In this document: positions 23,968 through 32,544 of the stretch, piece by piece
Layout: every line of letters begins with the position of its first letter
Numbering within the stretch: position 1 is the first letter of the stretch
Source: Nitrospinota bacterium
GTDB lineage: Bacteria; Nitrospinota_A; UBA7883
DNA length: 34,173 nt
Direction of reading: 5' to 3'
Assembly: GCA_029881335.1 (NCBI GenBank)
Contig: JAOUMU010000023.1
Coordinates: forward strand, 1-34,173
The notes under the pieces: generated by a model
Told to the model about the DNA's origin: nothing
The model's input: only the letters and a program-made list of their open reading frames with translations
Database searches by the model: none
Made by a program: the position numbers and the translations under genes

Positions 23968-26262
23968 ATGCTCGCTCCTGGATCAAAATATTGCATATTT
24001 GCGCTGTTGTTGGCCGCTCTTTGCTCCACCTCCGCCCAGGCGTTTGACGCCAGCAGTCCGATCAAGGAGGTCCGCATCGAGGGGACGACACGAGCCGACC
24101 AGAACACTGTCCGGTATTACCTGCAAACTCAGCCCGGCCAGAAATATGACCGCTCCCGGATAAGCTCCGATATAAGAAAAATCCATTCCCTCGGCTACTT
24201 CGACGAAATCAAGGTGGATATTCGGGAGACGGATGGAGGGCTGATTGCCACCTTTGTTTTAAAGGAGAAGCCCTTTGTCAAGGAGATCATAATCACCGGC
24301 GCCAAGGAGGTGGAGGAACCGGTGGTGCTGCTCAAGCTTCGGACAAAGAAGGCGTCCTTCTTCATGAAGGAGTACCTGCCCTGGGACCAGCAGAGGATCA
24401 AGACCCTGTACAGGGACAAGGGTTATTATTTCACCGAGGTGGAAAGCGCCATCCACAAGCTGGAAAACAACCAGGTGAATGTGGAACACGTGATAAAAGA
24501 GGGGAAAAAGATAAACGTGGGCCTGGTGGGTTTTCGCGGAAACCATAAGTTCCCCGATCACAAGCTGCGGGAAGTGGTGAGCACAAAAGCGATCACGTGG
24601 ACCTCGCTGGTAACCAGCGGTGGATCGTTTAAAAGAGACGCCCTGAAGAACGACCGGCTTTTGCTGGAGGCTTTTTATAACGAGCATGGATACATCCAGG
24701 TGAGCGTGGGCGAGCCAAAGGTGGAAATTGACAGGGAGAAGAGGAAAATATACGTATATTTTCCCATCAGCGAAGGGGAGCAATATCTCACAGGGGATAT
24801 CCAGTTTGAAGGGGATTCGGTTTTTACCGGCGAAGAGCTGAGAAAACTCATAGTCGTCAAGCAAGGGGATGTATTCAACCAGAAAAGATTCCGGGAGGAT
24901 ATTTTCAAGATAAACGACAAGTACGCCCAAAAAGGATATGCCTTTGCCAACGTGAATCCCAGGTTCAAGGTCAATCGGGAAATGAAGACCGTGGACGTGA
25001 CCTTGAGCCCCATGAAGGGGGACAAGATATACCTGGGACGGATCGAAATATCGGGCAACGAATCTACCCGGGACAGGGTAATCCGCAGGGAATTCCTGGT
25101 GGGAGAGGGGGAGCTTTTCAACAGCGAAAAGCTGCGGCTCTCATTCCAGAGGATCAACGGCCTGGGATTTTTTGAGAAGGTGGACTTCGAGCAGCGAAGC
25201 CGGGGCGACAAGGACCTGGTGGACCTGGAAGTGAAAGTGGAGGAGAGGGAAACGGGGCAGTTCTCCTTTGCGCTGGGATACAGCTCGGAGGAATATCTGA
25301 CGGTTACGGGGACGCTGAAATGGACCAACCTTCTGGGCAAGGGACAGTCACTCTCTGTAAGTGTGGATACCTCCACCAAAAGGGAGGACTACCAGTTCAG
25401 CTTCACCGAGCCCGCCATTTTCGACCAGAGGTTTTCCAGTGGATTTTCGCTATACAACCATACCTACGCTTATCAGACTTACACGGATCAGAGGATGGGC
25501 GGCTCTGTCACCCTGGGCCGGGGCGTGGGTGATTTTACATGGATGAAGGTGGGCTATAAGTTCGAAGAGATAATGATCGATATCAATACTACGGTCGAAG
25601 ATGGAGTAGAACCTAGCCAGTATTTGAAGGATCAGGAGGGGAAGAGAGTTGTCGGCGCCATATTCCCCTCCATTACATACAACACCAAGGACGACCCATA
25701 CAGCCCAGCCAGCGGCCACAGGATATATGCTTATCTGGAGTATGCCGGGATCGGCGGCGACCAGAAATATATTAAGGAAATTGGCGAGTTTACCCAGTAC
25801 CAGCCGCTGATGTCAGAGTTCGTGGGAATGTTTCATGCCAAGGCGGGCTATATAGAAGCCTATGGCGGCGTTCCTTTGTCGGTTTCCGAGAAGTTCCTGA
25901 TGGGCGGCGCCAGGGACCTGCGAGGCTTTAACCTGAAGGAAGTGGGGCCCCAGGACGAAAATGGCGAAGTGATAGGTGGTGAAGCTTTACTGCTTTTTAA
26001 CTTTGAACTACAATACAGGTTTACCAGGTATTTCCGGGGTTTCGGTTTTTATGACAGGGGCAATTTGTACGGTAAGGACGACGCCAAGGGCAACACCACC
26101 GACAAACTGTTTGACCTTGAGAACATGAGGCAGAGCTGGGGTTTTGGGATTCACTTTTTCTCTCCCATGGGCCCCATATCACTTATATACGGCTTTAAAC
26201 TGGACAAGCGGGAAGGTGAGTCCGCCGATGAATTTCACTTTACCATAGGAGGAGAATTTTAA
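23968..26262 (+). CDS. bamA: Outer membrane protein assembly factor BamA
   Basis: BamA is the Omp85 core of the machine that folds and inserts outer-membrane barrels. The 764-residue precursor has a signal peptide (IFALLLAALCSTSAQA then FDASS), five POTRA domains to about residue 415 (IKEVRIEGTTRADQNTVR, KEIIITGAKEVEEPV, INVGLVGFRGNHKFPDHKL, EQYLTGDIQFEGDSVF, IYLGRIEISGNESTRDRVI), and a C-terminal 16-strand barrel with the signature MGGARDLRGFNLKEVGP near 648-664 and a terminal Phe (TIGGEF). Length is slightly under E. coli BamA (810). It starts the outer-membrane biogenesis cluster and lies very close to clpC, so read-through from clpC is plausible. Confidence 0.96.
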   Translation: MLAPGSKYCIFALLLAALCSTSAQAFDASSPIKEVRIEGTTRADQNTVRYYLQTQPGQKYDRSRISSDIRKIHSLGYFDEIKVDIRETDGGLIATFVLKEKPFVKEIIITGAKEVEEPVVLLKLRTKKASFFMKEYLPWDQQRIKTLYRDKGYYFTEVESAIHKLENNQVNVEHVIKEGKKINVGLVGFRGNHKFPDHKLREVVSTKAITWTSLVTSGGSFKRDALKNDRLLLEAFYNEHGYIQVSVGEPKVEIDREKRKIYVYFPISEGEQYLTGDIQFEGDSVFTGEELRKLIVVKQGDVFNQKRFREDIFKINDKYAQKGYAFANVNPRFKVNREMKTVDVTLSPMKGDKIYLGRIEISGNESTRDRVIRREFLVGEGELFNSEKLRLSFQRINGLGFFEKVDFEQRSRGDKDLVDLEVKVEERETGQFSFALGYSSEEYLTVTGTLKWTNLLGKGQSLSVSVDTSTKREDYQFSFTEPAIFDQRFSSGFSLYNHTYAYQTYTDQRMGGSVTLGRGVGDFTWMKVGYKFEEIMIDINTTVEDGVEPSQYLKDQEGKRVVGAIFPSITYNTKDDPYSPASGHRIYAYLEYAGIGGDQKYIKEIGEFTQYQPLMSEFVGMFHAKAGYIEAYGGVPLSVSEKFLMGGARDLRGFNLKEVGPQDENGEVIGGEALLLFNFELQYRFTRYFRGFGFYDRGNLYGKDDAKGNTTDKLFDLENMRQSWGFGIHFFSPMGPISLIYGFKLDKREGESADEFHFTIGGEF

Positions 26263-26266
26263 CTTG

Positions 26267-26830
26267 ATGAGAGAAAATCAAAAGATCACTAGAGTGGCGT
26301 TGGGGGCGGTGGCCGCCCTGATAATCCTGGGCGGCAGCGGCGCCCAGGCCGCGGACATGAAGGTGGCCACGGTAAAAATGCAGGTTATCATCAACGAATC
26401 AGTCGCCGGAAAAAACGCGGTGGGCGGGCTGAAAGTGAAGATGGAGGCCGAAGGCAAGAAACTGCAGGATATGAAAAAGAAACTCGACCAACTGGAGGGA
26501 GAGTATGAACAGCAGAAAATGATCTGGCGACCCGATGTAGTGGAGGAAAAAGAGTTCGAGATGATCCGGCTTCGGAGGGATCTTGAAAACAACCAGAAGG
26601 ACAGCTCCACCATGCTGCGGCGGGCGCAGGGGAAAGCCTCTCAGCAGATTATAAACGATGTTCAGGGTATAATCAATGATTACGCCAAGCAAAAGGGAAT
26701 TGTCATGGTCCTGGAGAACAGCTCGGGCCTGAATCCATCCGGGGGAGTGGTGGCGTACGCCGATGATTCCATCGATATTACCGCGGATATTATCAAGCTC
26801 TACGACGCGAAAACCAAGGCAAAGCCGTAA
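26267..26830 (+). CDS. skp: OmpH/Skp periplasmic chaperone
   Basis: Skp holds unfolded outer-membrane proteins on their way to BamA. The 187-residue precursor has a signal peptide (VALGAVAALIILGGSGAQA then ADMKVATVKMQ), a short N-terminal strand, and the long helical tentacles as a Lys/Glu-rich coiled coil (about 60-125), then the trimer-forming C-terminal part with IINDYAKQKGIVMVLE. A strong AGGAGG sits inside the end of bamA; it is 13 bases from ATG 26267 and 10 from TTG 26264, so TTG could also serve as start. It follows bamA by a few bases and precedes lpxD, the usual order in many diderms. Confidence 0.92.
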   Translation: MRENQKITRVALGAVAALIILGGSGAQAADMKVATVKMQVIINESVAGKNAVGGLKVKMEAEGKKLQDMKKKLDQLEGEYEQQKMIWRPDVVEEKEFEMIRLRRDLENNQKDSSTMLRRAQGKASQQIINDVQGIINDYAKQKGIVMVLENSSGLNPSGGVVAYADDSIDITADIIKLYDAKTKAKP

Positions 26831-26845
26831 AGCAGGGGCTGGCGC

Positions 26846-27847
26846 ATGAGGCTCGATGAGTTGGCCGCCGCCTTGGGGGCATCGTTGGAGGGCGATGGCG
26901 CCGTGGAGATAAAAGGGGCCGCGTCTCTGGAGTCGGCCGGCCCGGCGGAGCTAACCTTCGTCCGGGACGCAAAGCACGTCAGCCGCCTTTCCGGCTGTCA
27001 GGCCGGAGCCGTGGTGGCGCCAGCAGGAATGGAAACGGACCATCCGGTGATCCGGGCCGAGAACCCGTTCCATCTATTCTCCCTGGCTCTGGAGATATTA
27101 TACCCCCAGGCGCGACCGGCTGCAGGGACTCATCCCTCCGCCTGGGTCGGCGAGGGAGTGGAACTAGGTGATGGTGTCAGTATAGGTCCGCAGGCGTCGG
27201 TGGAGGCCGGAACCCGTATCGGGAAAAACTCCGTGATCAAGGCCGGGGCCAGGATCGGCGCCGGATGTGTAATCGGCCAGGACTGTCATATCCACGAAAA
27301 CGCCGTGATCATGGATCGGGTTTCGATGGGGGATCGATGTATTATCCACCCTCTGTGCGTGGTGGGCTCCGATGGTTTCGGGCTGGTACGTTTTGAAGAC
27401 GGGTCCAGCCGCAAGATACTCCACATTGGTGATGTGCGCCTGGAAGATGACGTGGAGATTGGCGCCTGCTCTTCGGTAGACCGGGCGATGCTGGGCTCCA
27501 CCTTGATAAAAAGGGGGGTAAAGATAGACAACCAGGTGCAGGTGGGGCACAACGTAGTGATTGGGGAAAACACAGTTATCGCAGGATGCGCCGGAATCGG
27601 TGGGTCCACGATTGTTGGGAAAAATGTGATGATCGGTGGAGCCTCGGCGATATCAGACCACGTGCAGTTGGCCGACGGCGTCATGATGGCCGGGATGACT
27701 GGCGTTTATACAAGCCTGAAGGAGCCTGGGGTATATGCCGGGCCGATGGCGATGAAGAACATGGAGTTCAAAAGGTTTATGCTGTCTGGCAGACGACTGG
27801 AAAAGCTGGAAGCCAGGATCAAGAAGATCGAAAAAGAAAAGGAATAG
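26846..27847 (+). CDS. lpxD: UDP-3-O-acylglucosamine N-acyltransferase LpxD
   Basis: LpxD adds the N-linked hydroxyacyl chain to UDP-3-O-acyl-glucosamine, the third step of lipid A synthesis, in the cytoplasm. The 333-residue protein has the N-terminal uridine-binding domain (1-100, with LTFVRDAKHVSRL) followed by a left-handed beta-helix of hexapeptide repeats (about 105-300; GVSIGPQASVEAGTRIGKNSVIKAG). The catalytic His is in NQVQVGHNVVIGENTVIAGCAGIGGS, and the C-terminal helix KRFMLSGRRLEKLEARIKKIEKE is typical. It starts 15 bases after skp and is followed by fabZ after 9 bases. Confidence 0.96.
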   Translation: MRLDELAAALGASLEGDGAVEIKGAASLESAGPAELTFVRDAKHVSRLSGCQAGAVVAPAGMETDHPVIRAENPFHLFSLALEILYPQARPAAGTHPSAWVGEGVELGDGVSIGPQASVEAGTRIGKNSVIKAGARIGAGCVIGQDCHIHENAVIMDRVSMGDRCIIHPLCVVGSDGFGLVRFEDGSSRKILHIGDVRLEDDVEIGACSSVDRAMLGSTLIKRGVKIDNQVQVGHNVVIGENTVIAGCAGIGGSTIVGKNVMIGGASAISDHVQLADGVMMAGMTGVYTSLKEPGVYAGPMAMKNMEFKRFMLSGRRLEKLEARIKKIEKEKE

Positions 27848-27856
27848 GATGGGGAA

Positions 27857-28291
27857 ATGATTATAGAACATCATGAATTGCACGAATACCTGCCCCATCG
27901 CCATCCCTTTTTGCTCATAGACCGGATAGTGGAAATAGAGCCCTATAAAAGCGCGGTCGCCATAAAGAACGTCACCGGCTCTGAATATTTTTTCCCTGGA
28001 CACTTCCCCGGTAAACCTGTGATGCCAGGAGTGCTGATAGTGGAGGCGATGGCCCAGACCGGCGCCGCCCTGGCCATATACTCAAATCCGGAGAAAAAAG
28101 GCGCCCTCACCTATTTCGCCGGAATAGACAACACCAGGTTCAAAAAACCTGTGATCCCCGGCGACACCATTCGCATCGAACTAGAAGTGATCCGGGCAAA
28201 AAGCCGCGTGTGGAAAATGAAAGGGCAGGCCTTCGTGGAGAATGTCCTGGTGTGCGAAAGCGACCTGATGGCAGTGATCGAGGATAAATAA
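27857..28291 (+). CDS. fabZ: 3-hydroxyacyl-ACP dehydratase FabZ
   Basis: FabZ dehydrates beta-hydroxyacyl-ACP in fatty-acid elongation and so competes with LpxA and LpxD for hydroxyacyl-ACP. The 144-residue hot-dog protein has the catalytic His in [13 protein letters not shown] and the catalytic Glu in [25 protein letters not shown]. Length is normal. Its TAA shares a base with the lpxA ATG (TAATG), so translation is coupled with lpxA, keeping the two competing enzymes in balance. Confidence 0.96.
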   Translation: MIIEHHELHEYLPHRHPFLLIDRIVEIEPYKSAVAIKNVTGSEYFFPGHFPGKPVMPGVLIVEAMAQTGAALAIYSNPEKKGALTYFAGIDNTRFKKPVIPGDTIRIELEVIRAKSRVWKMKGQAFVENVLVCESDLMAVIEDK

Positions 28292-29067
28292 TGAACATGT
28301 CGGAATTGCCCGGCTCCTCGTTTGTGCACCCAGACGCCCAGGTAGGCGAGGGCGTGGTCATAGGCCCCTTCTGCCACATTGGGCAGAATGTCATAATAGG
28401 CGACAAGTGCGTCATTAAACCTTACGCCATGCTCGATTGGGCAAAAATATCCTCCGGCTGCGTCATAGGGGCAAAGTCCATCATCGGCGGGGATCCGCAA
28501 TTCCTCAACTGGAAAAGTGTGGAGTCTTATGTGGAAGTGGGGGAGGGGACATTGATAAATGAAATGGTCACCGTTCATCGCTCCATCTATCAGGGGAAGT
28601 CCACGATCATCGGCGCAAACTGCTTCATCATGAGCCAGACCCATATTGGCCATGACTGCGCGCTAGGCGACGAGGTCACCTTCTCCTCGCTAGCGGGGCT
28701 CTCTGGCCATGTGGAGGTGGGCGACCGGGTGGTGGTGGGGGGAGCGGCCGTTATCCATCAATTCGTCCGGGTGGGCGCCATGGCCATGGTGGGCGGGGCC
28801 AGTCGTATAGTGCAAGATGTGCTCCCGGCCTTCACCGTGACGGGGAACCTGGCCCAGGCCCACGGGCTGAACACCTACGCCCTACGCAAATACGGGGTCC
28901 CCTCCCAGGAGAGGATAAGCCTGAAAAAGGCCTACAAGATTCTGGTTCGCTCCGGGCTATCCATCCCGGAGGCCACACGGAGGATTGAAGAAGAGATCGG
29001 TCGGGATGGCATTATTGGCCGAACACTCGATTTTATAGCCAACTCCAAAAGGGGCCTTACACTTTAA
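28291..29067 (+). CDS. lpxA: UDP-N-acetylglucosamine O-acyltransferase LpxA
   Basis: LpxA carries out the first step of lipid A synthesis, moving a hydroxyacyl chain from ACP to the 3-position of UDP-GlcNAc or, in some species, the 3-amino analogue. The 258-residue protein is a hexapeptide left-handed helix (SSFVHPDAQVGEGVVIGPFCHIGQNVIIG) with the catalytic His in SQTHIGHDCALGDEVTFSSLAGLSGHVEVGD, followed by AVIHQFVRVGAMAMVGGASRIVQDV and a C-terminal helical domain. The gene directly downstream in this direction is a Gfo/Idh/MocA oxidoreductase, which raises the question of whether the acceptor is UDP-GlcNAc3N (see findings). Confidence 0.96.
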   Translation: MNMSELPGSSFVHPDAQVGEGVVIGPFCHIGQNVIIGDKCVIKPYAMLDWAKISSGCVIGAKSIIGGDPQFLNWKSVESYVEVGEGTLINEMVTVHRSIYQGKSTIIGANCFIMSQTHIGHDCALGDEVTFSSLAGLSGHVEVGDRVVVGGAAVIHQFVRVGAMAMVGGASRIVQDVLPAFTVTGNLAQAHGLNTYALRKYGVPSQERISLKKAYKILVRSGLSIPEATRRIEEEIGRDGIIGRTLDFIANSKRGLTL

Positions 29068-29070
29068 AGC

Positions 29071-29133
29071 ATCCAGGAAGGTGGGGCGCGCGCCGCTATT
29101 TTCGCCTCACCTCCCAGGGGTCAGCTCCTGGAT
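29071..29133. other. Nested stem-loop after lpxA
   Basis: Outer arms ATCCAGGA (29071-29078) and TCCTGGAT (29126-29133) are perfectly complementary. Inner arms AGGTGGGGCG (29079-29088) and CGCCTCACCT (29103-29112) pair at nine of ten positions. No T-run follows. It may be a terminator-like or REP-like element separating lpxA from the next promoter. Confidence 0.5.
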
Positions 29134-29158
29134 AATATCCAACCTAGGACCTCTTTCC

Positions 29159-29187
29159 TTTAAAAGCACAGCCCTTTTTGGTATCAT
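29159..29187 (+). promoter_or_regulatory. Putative promoter of the oxidoreductase-lpxI-glycosyltransferase genes
   Basis: TTTAAA (29159-29164), 17 bases, TATCAT (29182-29187), 36 bases before ATG 29224. The -10 matches five of six positions. It follows the stem-loop at 29071-29133, consistent with a new transcription unit. Confidence 0.4.
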
Positions 29188-29223
29188 TAAAGATTAATCA
29201 TTACCGGGATTTTGAAAATCACA

Positions 29224-30201
29224 ATGAATCAAACAGTTAACGCCGGAGTTATTGGCGTTGGTCATATGGGCCAGTATCATGTGGCAGCCTACGAAGAGAT
29301 TCCTGGTGTCACGCTTGTGGGTGTTTCCGATTCGGATAAGGAAAGGGGAGAGGCTGTCGCCGCCAAGTACAGGACCAGGTATTATCCTGATTTCCGCGAA
29401 CTGCTGGAAAAGGTGGATGTGCTCTCCATCGCCGTCCCCACCAAGAAACATTATGAGATAGCTTTGACTTGCCTGGAAGCGGGCAAGCACTGCCTGGTGG
29501 AAAAGCCAGTCTGTGATACCGTGGAAAAGGCGGAGAAACTTTTCGAGATGGCCGCCAGGAAGAAGGTGGCCCTGCATGTGGGGCATGTGGAGCGGTTCAA
29601 CGGCGCCGTACAGGAGCTGCGAAAGGTGGTCAGGGACCCTATCCTCATCGAGTCTCGTCGTCTGGGGCCCTTTGAACCCCGCGTAAAGGAGGATGGCGTG
29701 GTGCTGGATCTTATGATCCACGATATCGACATCATCATGAACATCGTCAACTCTCCGGTGGCCACGCTCAATGTGATCGGCTCATCGGTGATGAGCGAAA
29801 AGGAGGATGTGGTTAATGTTCAGATGCAGTTCGAAAGCGGATGTATGGCCAGCATAATCGCCTCCAGGGCTACACAAGAAAAAATAAGGACCCTGGCAAT
29901 CACCCAGAGAAGCGAATATGTGGTCCTGGACTATACAAGCCAGGACATCCTGGTGCACAGGCGCGCCAGCTCCCAGCACGAACTGACACACCATGAGCTA
30001 AAGTACCGCCAGGAATCGATGATAGAGCGAATATTCGTGCACAGGGATAATCCGTTGAAGCTGGAGCTGAAGCACCTTATAGGGTGCGGCACCAACGGCG
30101 ATCAACGCATTATCTCCGTGGAGAACGAGCTACAGTCGCTGAAGGTGGCGCTCCAGGTGCTCGGAAAGCTCAAACCAGTCATTTTAAAGCGCCCCCAGTA
30201 G
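29224..30201 (+). CDS. Gfo/Idh/MocA family oxidoreductase, possibly GnnA-like
   Basis: A 325-residue NAD(P)-dependent dehydrogenase. The Rossmann part starts AGVIGVGHMGQYHVAAYEEI, with the acidic ribose-binding end of strand 2 in GVSDSD, and the family EKP motif in CLVEKPVCDT; the catalytic region includes GHVERFNGAVQEL and DLMIHDIDIIM. Between lpxA and other lpx genes such enzymes include GnnA, known from Acidithiobacillus, which oxidises UDP-GlcNAc at C3 so that the aminotransferase GnnB can make UDP-GlcNAc3N. No GnnB is in the window, so that role is only possible. The start ATG 29224 is chosen over an in-frame TTG at 29212. It is followed by lpxI after 7 bases. Confidence 0.9.
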   Translation: MNQTVNAGVIGVGHMGQYHVAAYEEIPGVTLVGVSDSDKERGEAVAAKYRTRYYPDFRELLEKVDVLSIAVPTKKHYEIALTCLEAGKHCLVEKPVCDTVEKAEKLFEMAARKKVALHVGHVERFNGAVQELRKVVRDPILIESRRLGPFEPRVKEDGVVLDLMIHDIDIIMNIVNSPVATLNVIGSSVMSEKEDVVNVQMQFESGCMASIIASRATQEKIRTLAITQRSEYVVLDYTSQDILVHRRASSQHELTHHELKYRQESMIERIFVHRDNPLKLELKHLIGCGTNGDQRIISVENELQSLKVALQVLGKLKPVILKRPQ

Positions 30202-30208
30202 GCCTCGC

Positions 30209-31021
30209 ATGGGCGCTCCGCTGGGCCTTATCGCCGGAAAGGGGGAGCTGCCCGTTATCGCCATGCGTTTGCAGGCGGCGAATCAACGCCCGGTGGCTGT
30301 GATCACTTTCGACAAGGAATCATACGAGAGGCTACGGGCCGAACAGACCGATCTGGCGCAAATCAGCCTCCTGGGCCTGGGCCAGGCTTCGAAAGTAATC
30401 GCGTTTCTTAAAAAGACAGGAGTGAGAGAGGTGGCGTTCGCCGGTAAGGTGGATAAAAGGGTCATCTATGAAAATCCACGATTCGACCTGCGGGCGCTGG
30501 CTATCCTGAAACGGGCCAAAATTAAAAACGACGATTCGATAATGAAATCTATCGTCGAGGAACTGGAGAAAGAGGGGATGATCGTGGCCAGCCAATTGGA
30601 TCTGTTCCGCAGCTTGACTCCCGGCCCGGGCCTGCTGGCCAAAAGAAGGCCGAAGCAAAAAGAACTGGCGGACATGGCGTTCGGAATGGAGATGGCCAAA
30701 GGGATCGCCGCCCTGGATATCGGCCAGACTGTGGTGATTAAAAATGGCGCCGTGACAGCCGCTGAAGCGATCGAAGGGACAGACGAAGCTATCGCTCGGG
30801 GTGGAAAAATCGCCAGGGGTGGCGCAGTGGTGTGCAAGGTGAGCAAGCCGAGCCAGGATCCGAGGTTCGATGTGCCCACTGTCGGGCGCGACACCGTGGA
30901 GGCGATGATCAAAGCTGGCGCCGATGCGCTGGCCATAGAGGCGGATATGACAATGGTTGTGGGGCTGGAGGAGACGGTTCGGCTGTGCAACGAGAACAAA
31001 ATAGCGTTTCTGGCGATATGA
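30209..31021 (+). CDS. lpxI: UDP-2,3-diacylglucosamine pyrophosphatase LpxI
   Basis: LpxI hydrolyses UDP-2,3-diacylglucosamine to lipid X and UMP, replacing LpxH in many non-gamma-proteobacteria. The 270-residue protein (former DUF1009) has the N-terminal domain LGLIAGKGELPVIAMRLQA, FAGKVDKRVIYENPRFD, and the C-terminal catalytic part GIAALDIGQTVVIKNGAVTAAEAIEGTDEAIARGG and SQDPRFDVPTVGRDTVE, whose Asp corresponds to the catalytic residue. Length is normal. Its TGA overlaps the ATG of the glycosyltransferase gene (ATGA). lpxB, which often follows lpxI, is not there. Confidence 0.95.
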   Translation: MGAPLGLIAGKGELPVIAMRLQAANQRPVAVITFDKESYERLRAEQTDLAQISLLGLGQASKVIAFLKKTGVREVAFAGKVDKRVIYENPRFDLRALAILKRAKIKNDDSIMKSIVEELEKEGMIVASQLDLFRSLTPGPGLLAKRRPKQKELADMAFGMEMAKGIAALDIGQTVVIKNGAVTAAEAIEGTDEAIARGGKIARGGAVVCKVSKPSQDPRFDVPTVGRDTVEAMIKAGADALAIEADMTMVVGLEETVRLCNENKIAFLAI

Positions 31022-32523
31022 CCGACCGGCGTAACGAATATTACACAAAGCTGGCTATATGGGTCACATTCCTTTTCGCCGCTTTTCGGGCGCTGGTGAT
31101 GGGCCGCACCGGGCTGGGGGATTCGGAGAGCTACTACTGGTGCTGGGCCCAGCGGCTCGACTGGAGCTATTACGACCACCCTCCCATGGTGGCCTGGCTG
31201 ATCCGGATTTTCACGGATATTGGCGGGGACTCAAGCTTCATGGTGCGCTTTCCCTCCCTGCTATTGTTCATCCTGCTATGCTGGCTCCTGTACCGGCTGT
31301 CGATGGATCTTTTTCACGATGCCAGGGTGGCCTTCTATTCCATCCTGGCCTTCAACCTTATCCCTGAGTTTGGTATCGCCTCGCTGCAGATGGTGCCGGA
31401 TATCCCGTCAGCGGTCTGCTATCTGGCATATGTGATCGTTTTAAACCGTCTGCTGACCGGCGATGGACCGGTGCGCTACTGGTTTGTCCTCGGCTCGCTG
31501 ATCGGAATAGGGCTGCTGGGCAAATATTTTGTCGTTCTACTGGGCCCTTGCACTCTTATCCTGGTGGCGTGGATCCCGGAATACCGCAAGTGGTACCTCA
31601 GATGGCAACCATACTCCATGTTTTTCATCGCGCTATTCTTCTTCCTGCCGGTGGTCATATGGAATGTGCAAAACGACTGGCCCAGTTTCCGATTCCACCT
31701 GGTGGACCGCCACAGCTCCGCCGGATTCAGCGTAAAAAACCTGGGCGAGTTTGCAGGCGGGCAACTGTTATACGTTTCGCCGGTATACCTGGCCGGGCTG
31801 CTGTGGGCTGTGTGGGCAGGATACAAAAAAGCGGCGCGGGGAGATCGGCGCTATGCCCTTCTGGTGGCCTTCTCCGCTCCCACGCTTATATTATTTTATG
31901 TGATATGCGTCTGGACCAACGAGGCGGAGCCGCACTGGCCGGCGTTCGGCTATCTGACGGCGATAGTGATGATGAGCTCGCTGGGGCTGGAGATATTGGA
32001 AAAAGGGCTGGTGCGCCATGCCAGGCGGGCTAAGATATTTTACTGGTCCGCCACTGCGGTAGCGGGGCTCACGTTCGCTCTCTTCTATGTCCATGTGTTC
32101 CACCCGATTTTGCCGATCAAGCCGAAATATGATCTGGTGAACGAACTGTATGGATGGGACACCACCGCGGCCCAAATCGAAACCCTTCACAAGACGCGGA
32201 TCGTGGAGGAAACCGGCGCCCAGGGATTCCTGCTGGCGCGGCACTGGGTCATGTGCTCGCAGATGATGTTTGGCGTCAAAGACCGGATACCAGTGGCCTG
32301 TTTCAATGACCGGCGCGACCAGTTCGACTTCTGGGATAAAGAGAGCGGCATGATGGGCAAGGACGCCATAGTGGTTACCGACCTCAGATTCAAGGAAGAG
32401 CCGGATCAGCTATACAAGTTCGACAGTGTGGAGAAGGTGGCGGTGCTGCCTCTGATCCGGGGAGGGGAGCTGAAGCGGGAGTTCACCCTGTGGGTGTGCC
32501 GCAACTACCAGGGGATGAAATAA
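31018..32523 (+). CDS. PMT/ArnT-like membrane glycosyltransferase
   Basis: A 501-residue polytopic protein of the GT39/GT83-type C fold, which transfers sugars from polyprenyl-phosphate donors on the periplasmic side. After a short N-terminus the first helix (KLAIWVTFLFAAFRALVMG) is followed by the loop motif GLGDSESYYWCWAQRLDWSYYDHPPMVAWLIR, where the acidic residues and DHPP are conserved. About ten further hydrophobic segments follow, then a soluble C-terminal domain of about 130 residues. The donor and acceptor cannot be read from sequence; its coupling to lpxI (ATGA overlap) suggests lipid A or core decoration. ATG 31018 is the start set by that overlap. Confidence 0.85.
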   Translation: MTDRRNEYYTKLAIWVTFLFAAFRALVMGRTGLGDSESYYWCWAQRLDWSYYDHPPMVAWLIRIFTDIGGDSSFMVRFPSLLLFILLCWLLYRLSMDLFHDARVAFYSILAFNLIPEFGIASLQMVPDIPSAVCYLAYVIVLNRLLTGDGPVRYWFVLGSLIGIGLLGKYFVVLLGPCTLILVAWIPEYRKWYLRWQPYSMFFIALFFFLPVVIWNVQNDWPSFRFHLVDRHSSAGFSVKNLGEFAGGQLLYVSPVYLAGLLWAVWAGYKKAARGDRRYALLVAFSAPTLILFYVICVWTNEAEPHWPAFGYLTAIVMMSSLGLEILEKGLVRHARRAKIFYWSATAVAGLTFALFYVHVFHPILPIKPKYDLVNELYGWDTTAAQIETLHKTRIVEETGAQGFLLARHWVMCSQMMFGVKDRIPVACFNDRRDQFDFWDKESGMMGKDAIVVTDLRFKEEPDQLYKFDSVEKVAVLPLIRGGELKREFTLWVCRNYQGMK

Positions 32524-32544
32524 CCTGACGTTGCCGGAGGTTAT
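32520..32544. other. Short inverted repeat between convergent genes
   Basis: ATAACCT (32520-32526) and AGGTTAT (32538-32544) pair perfectly around an 11-base loop and contain the stop codons of both convergent genes. No T-run, so a weak bidirectional terminator at best. Confidence 0.3.
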
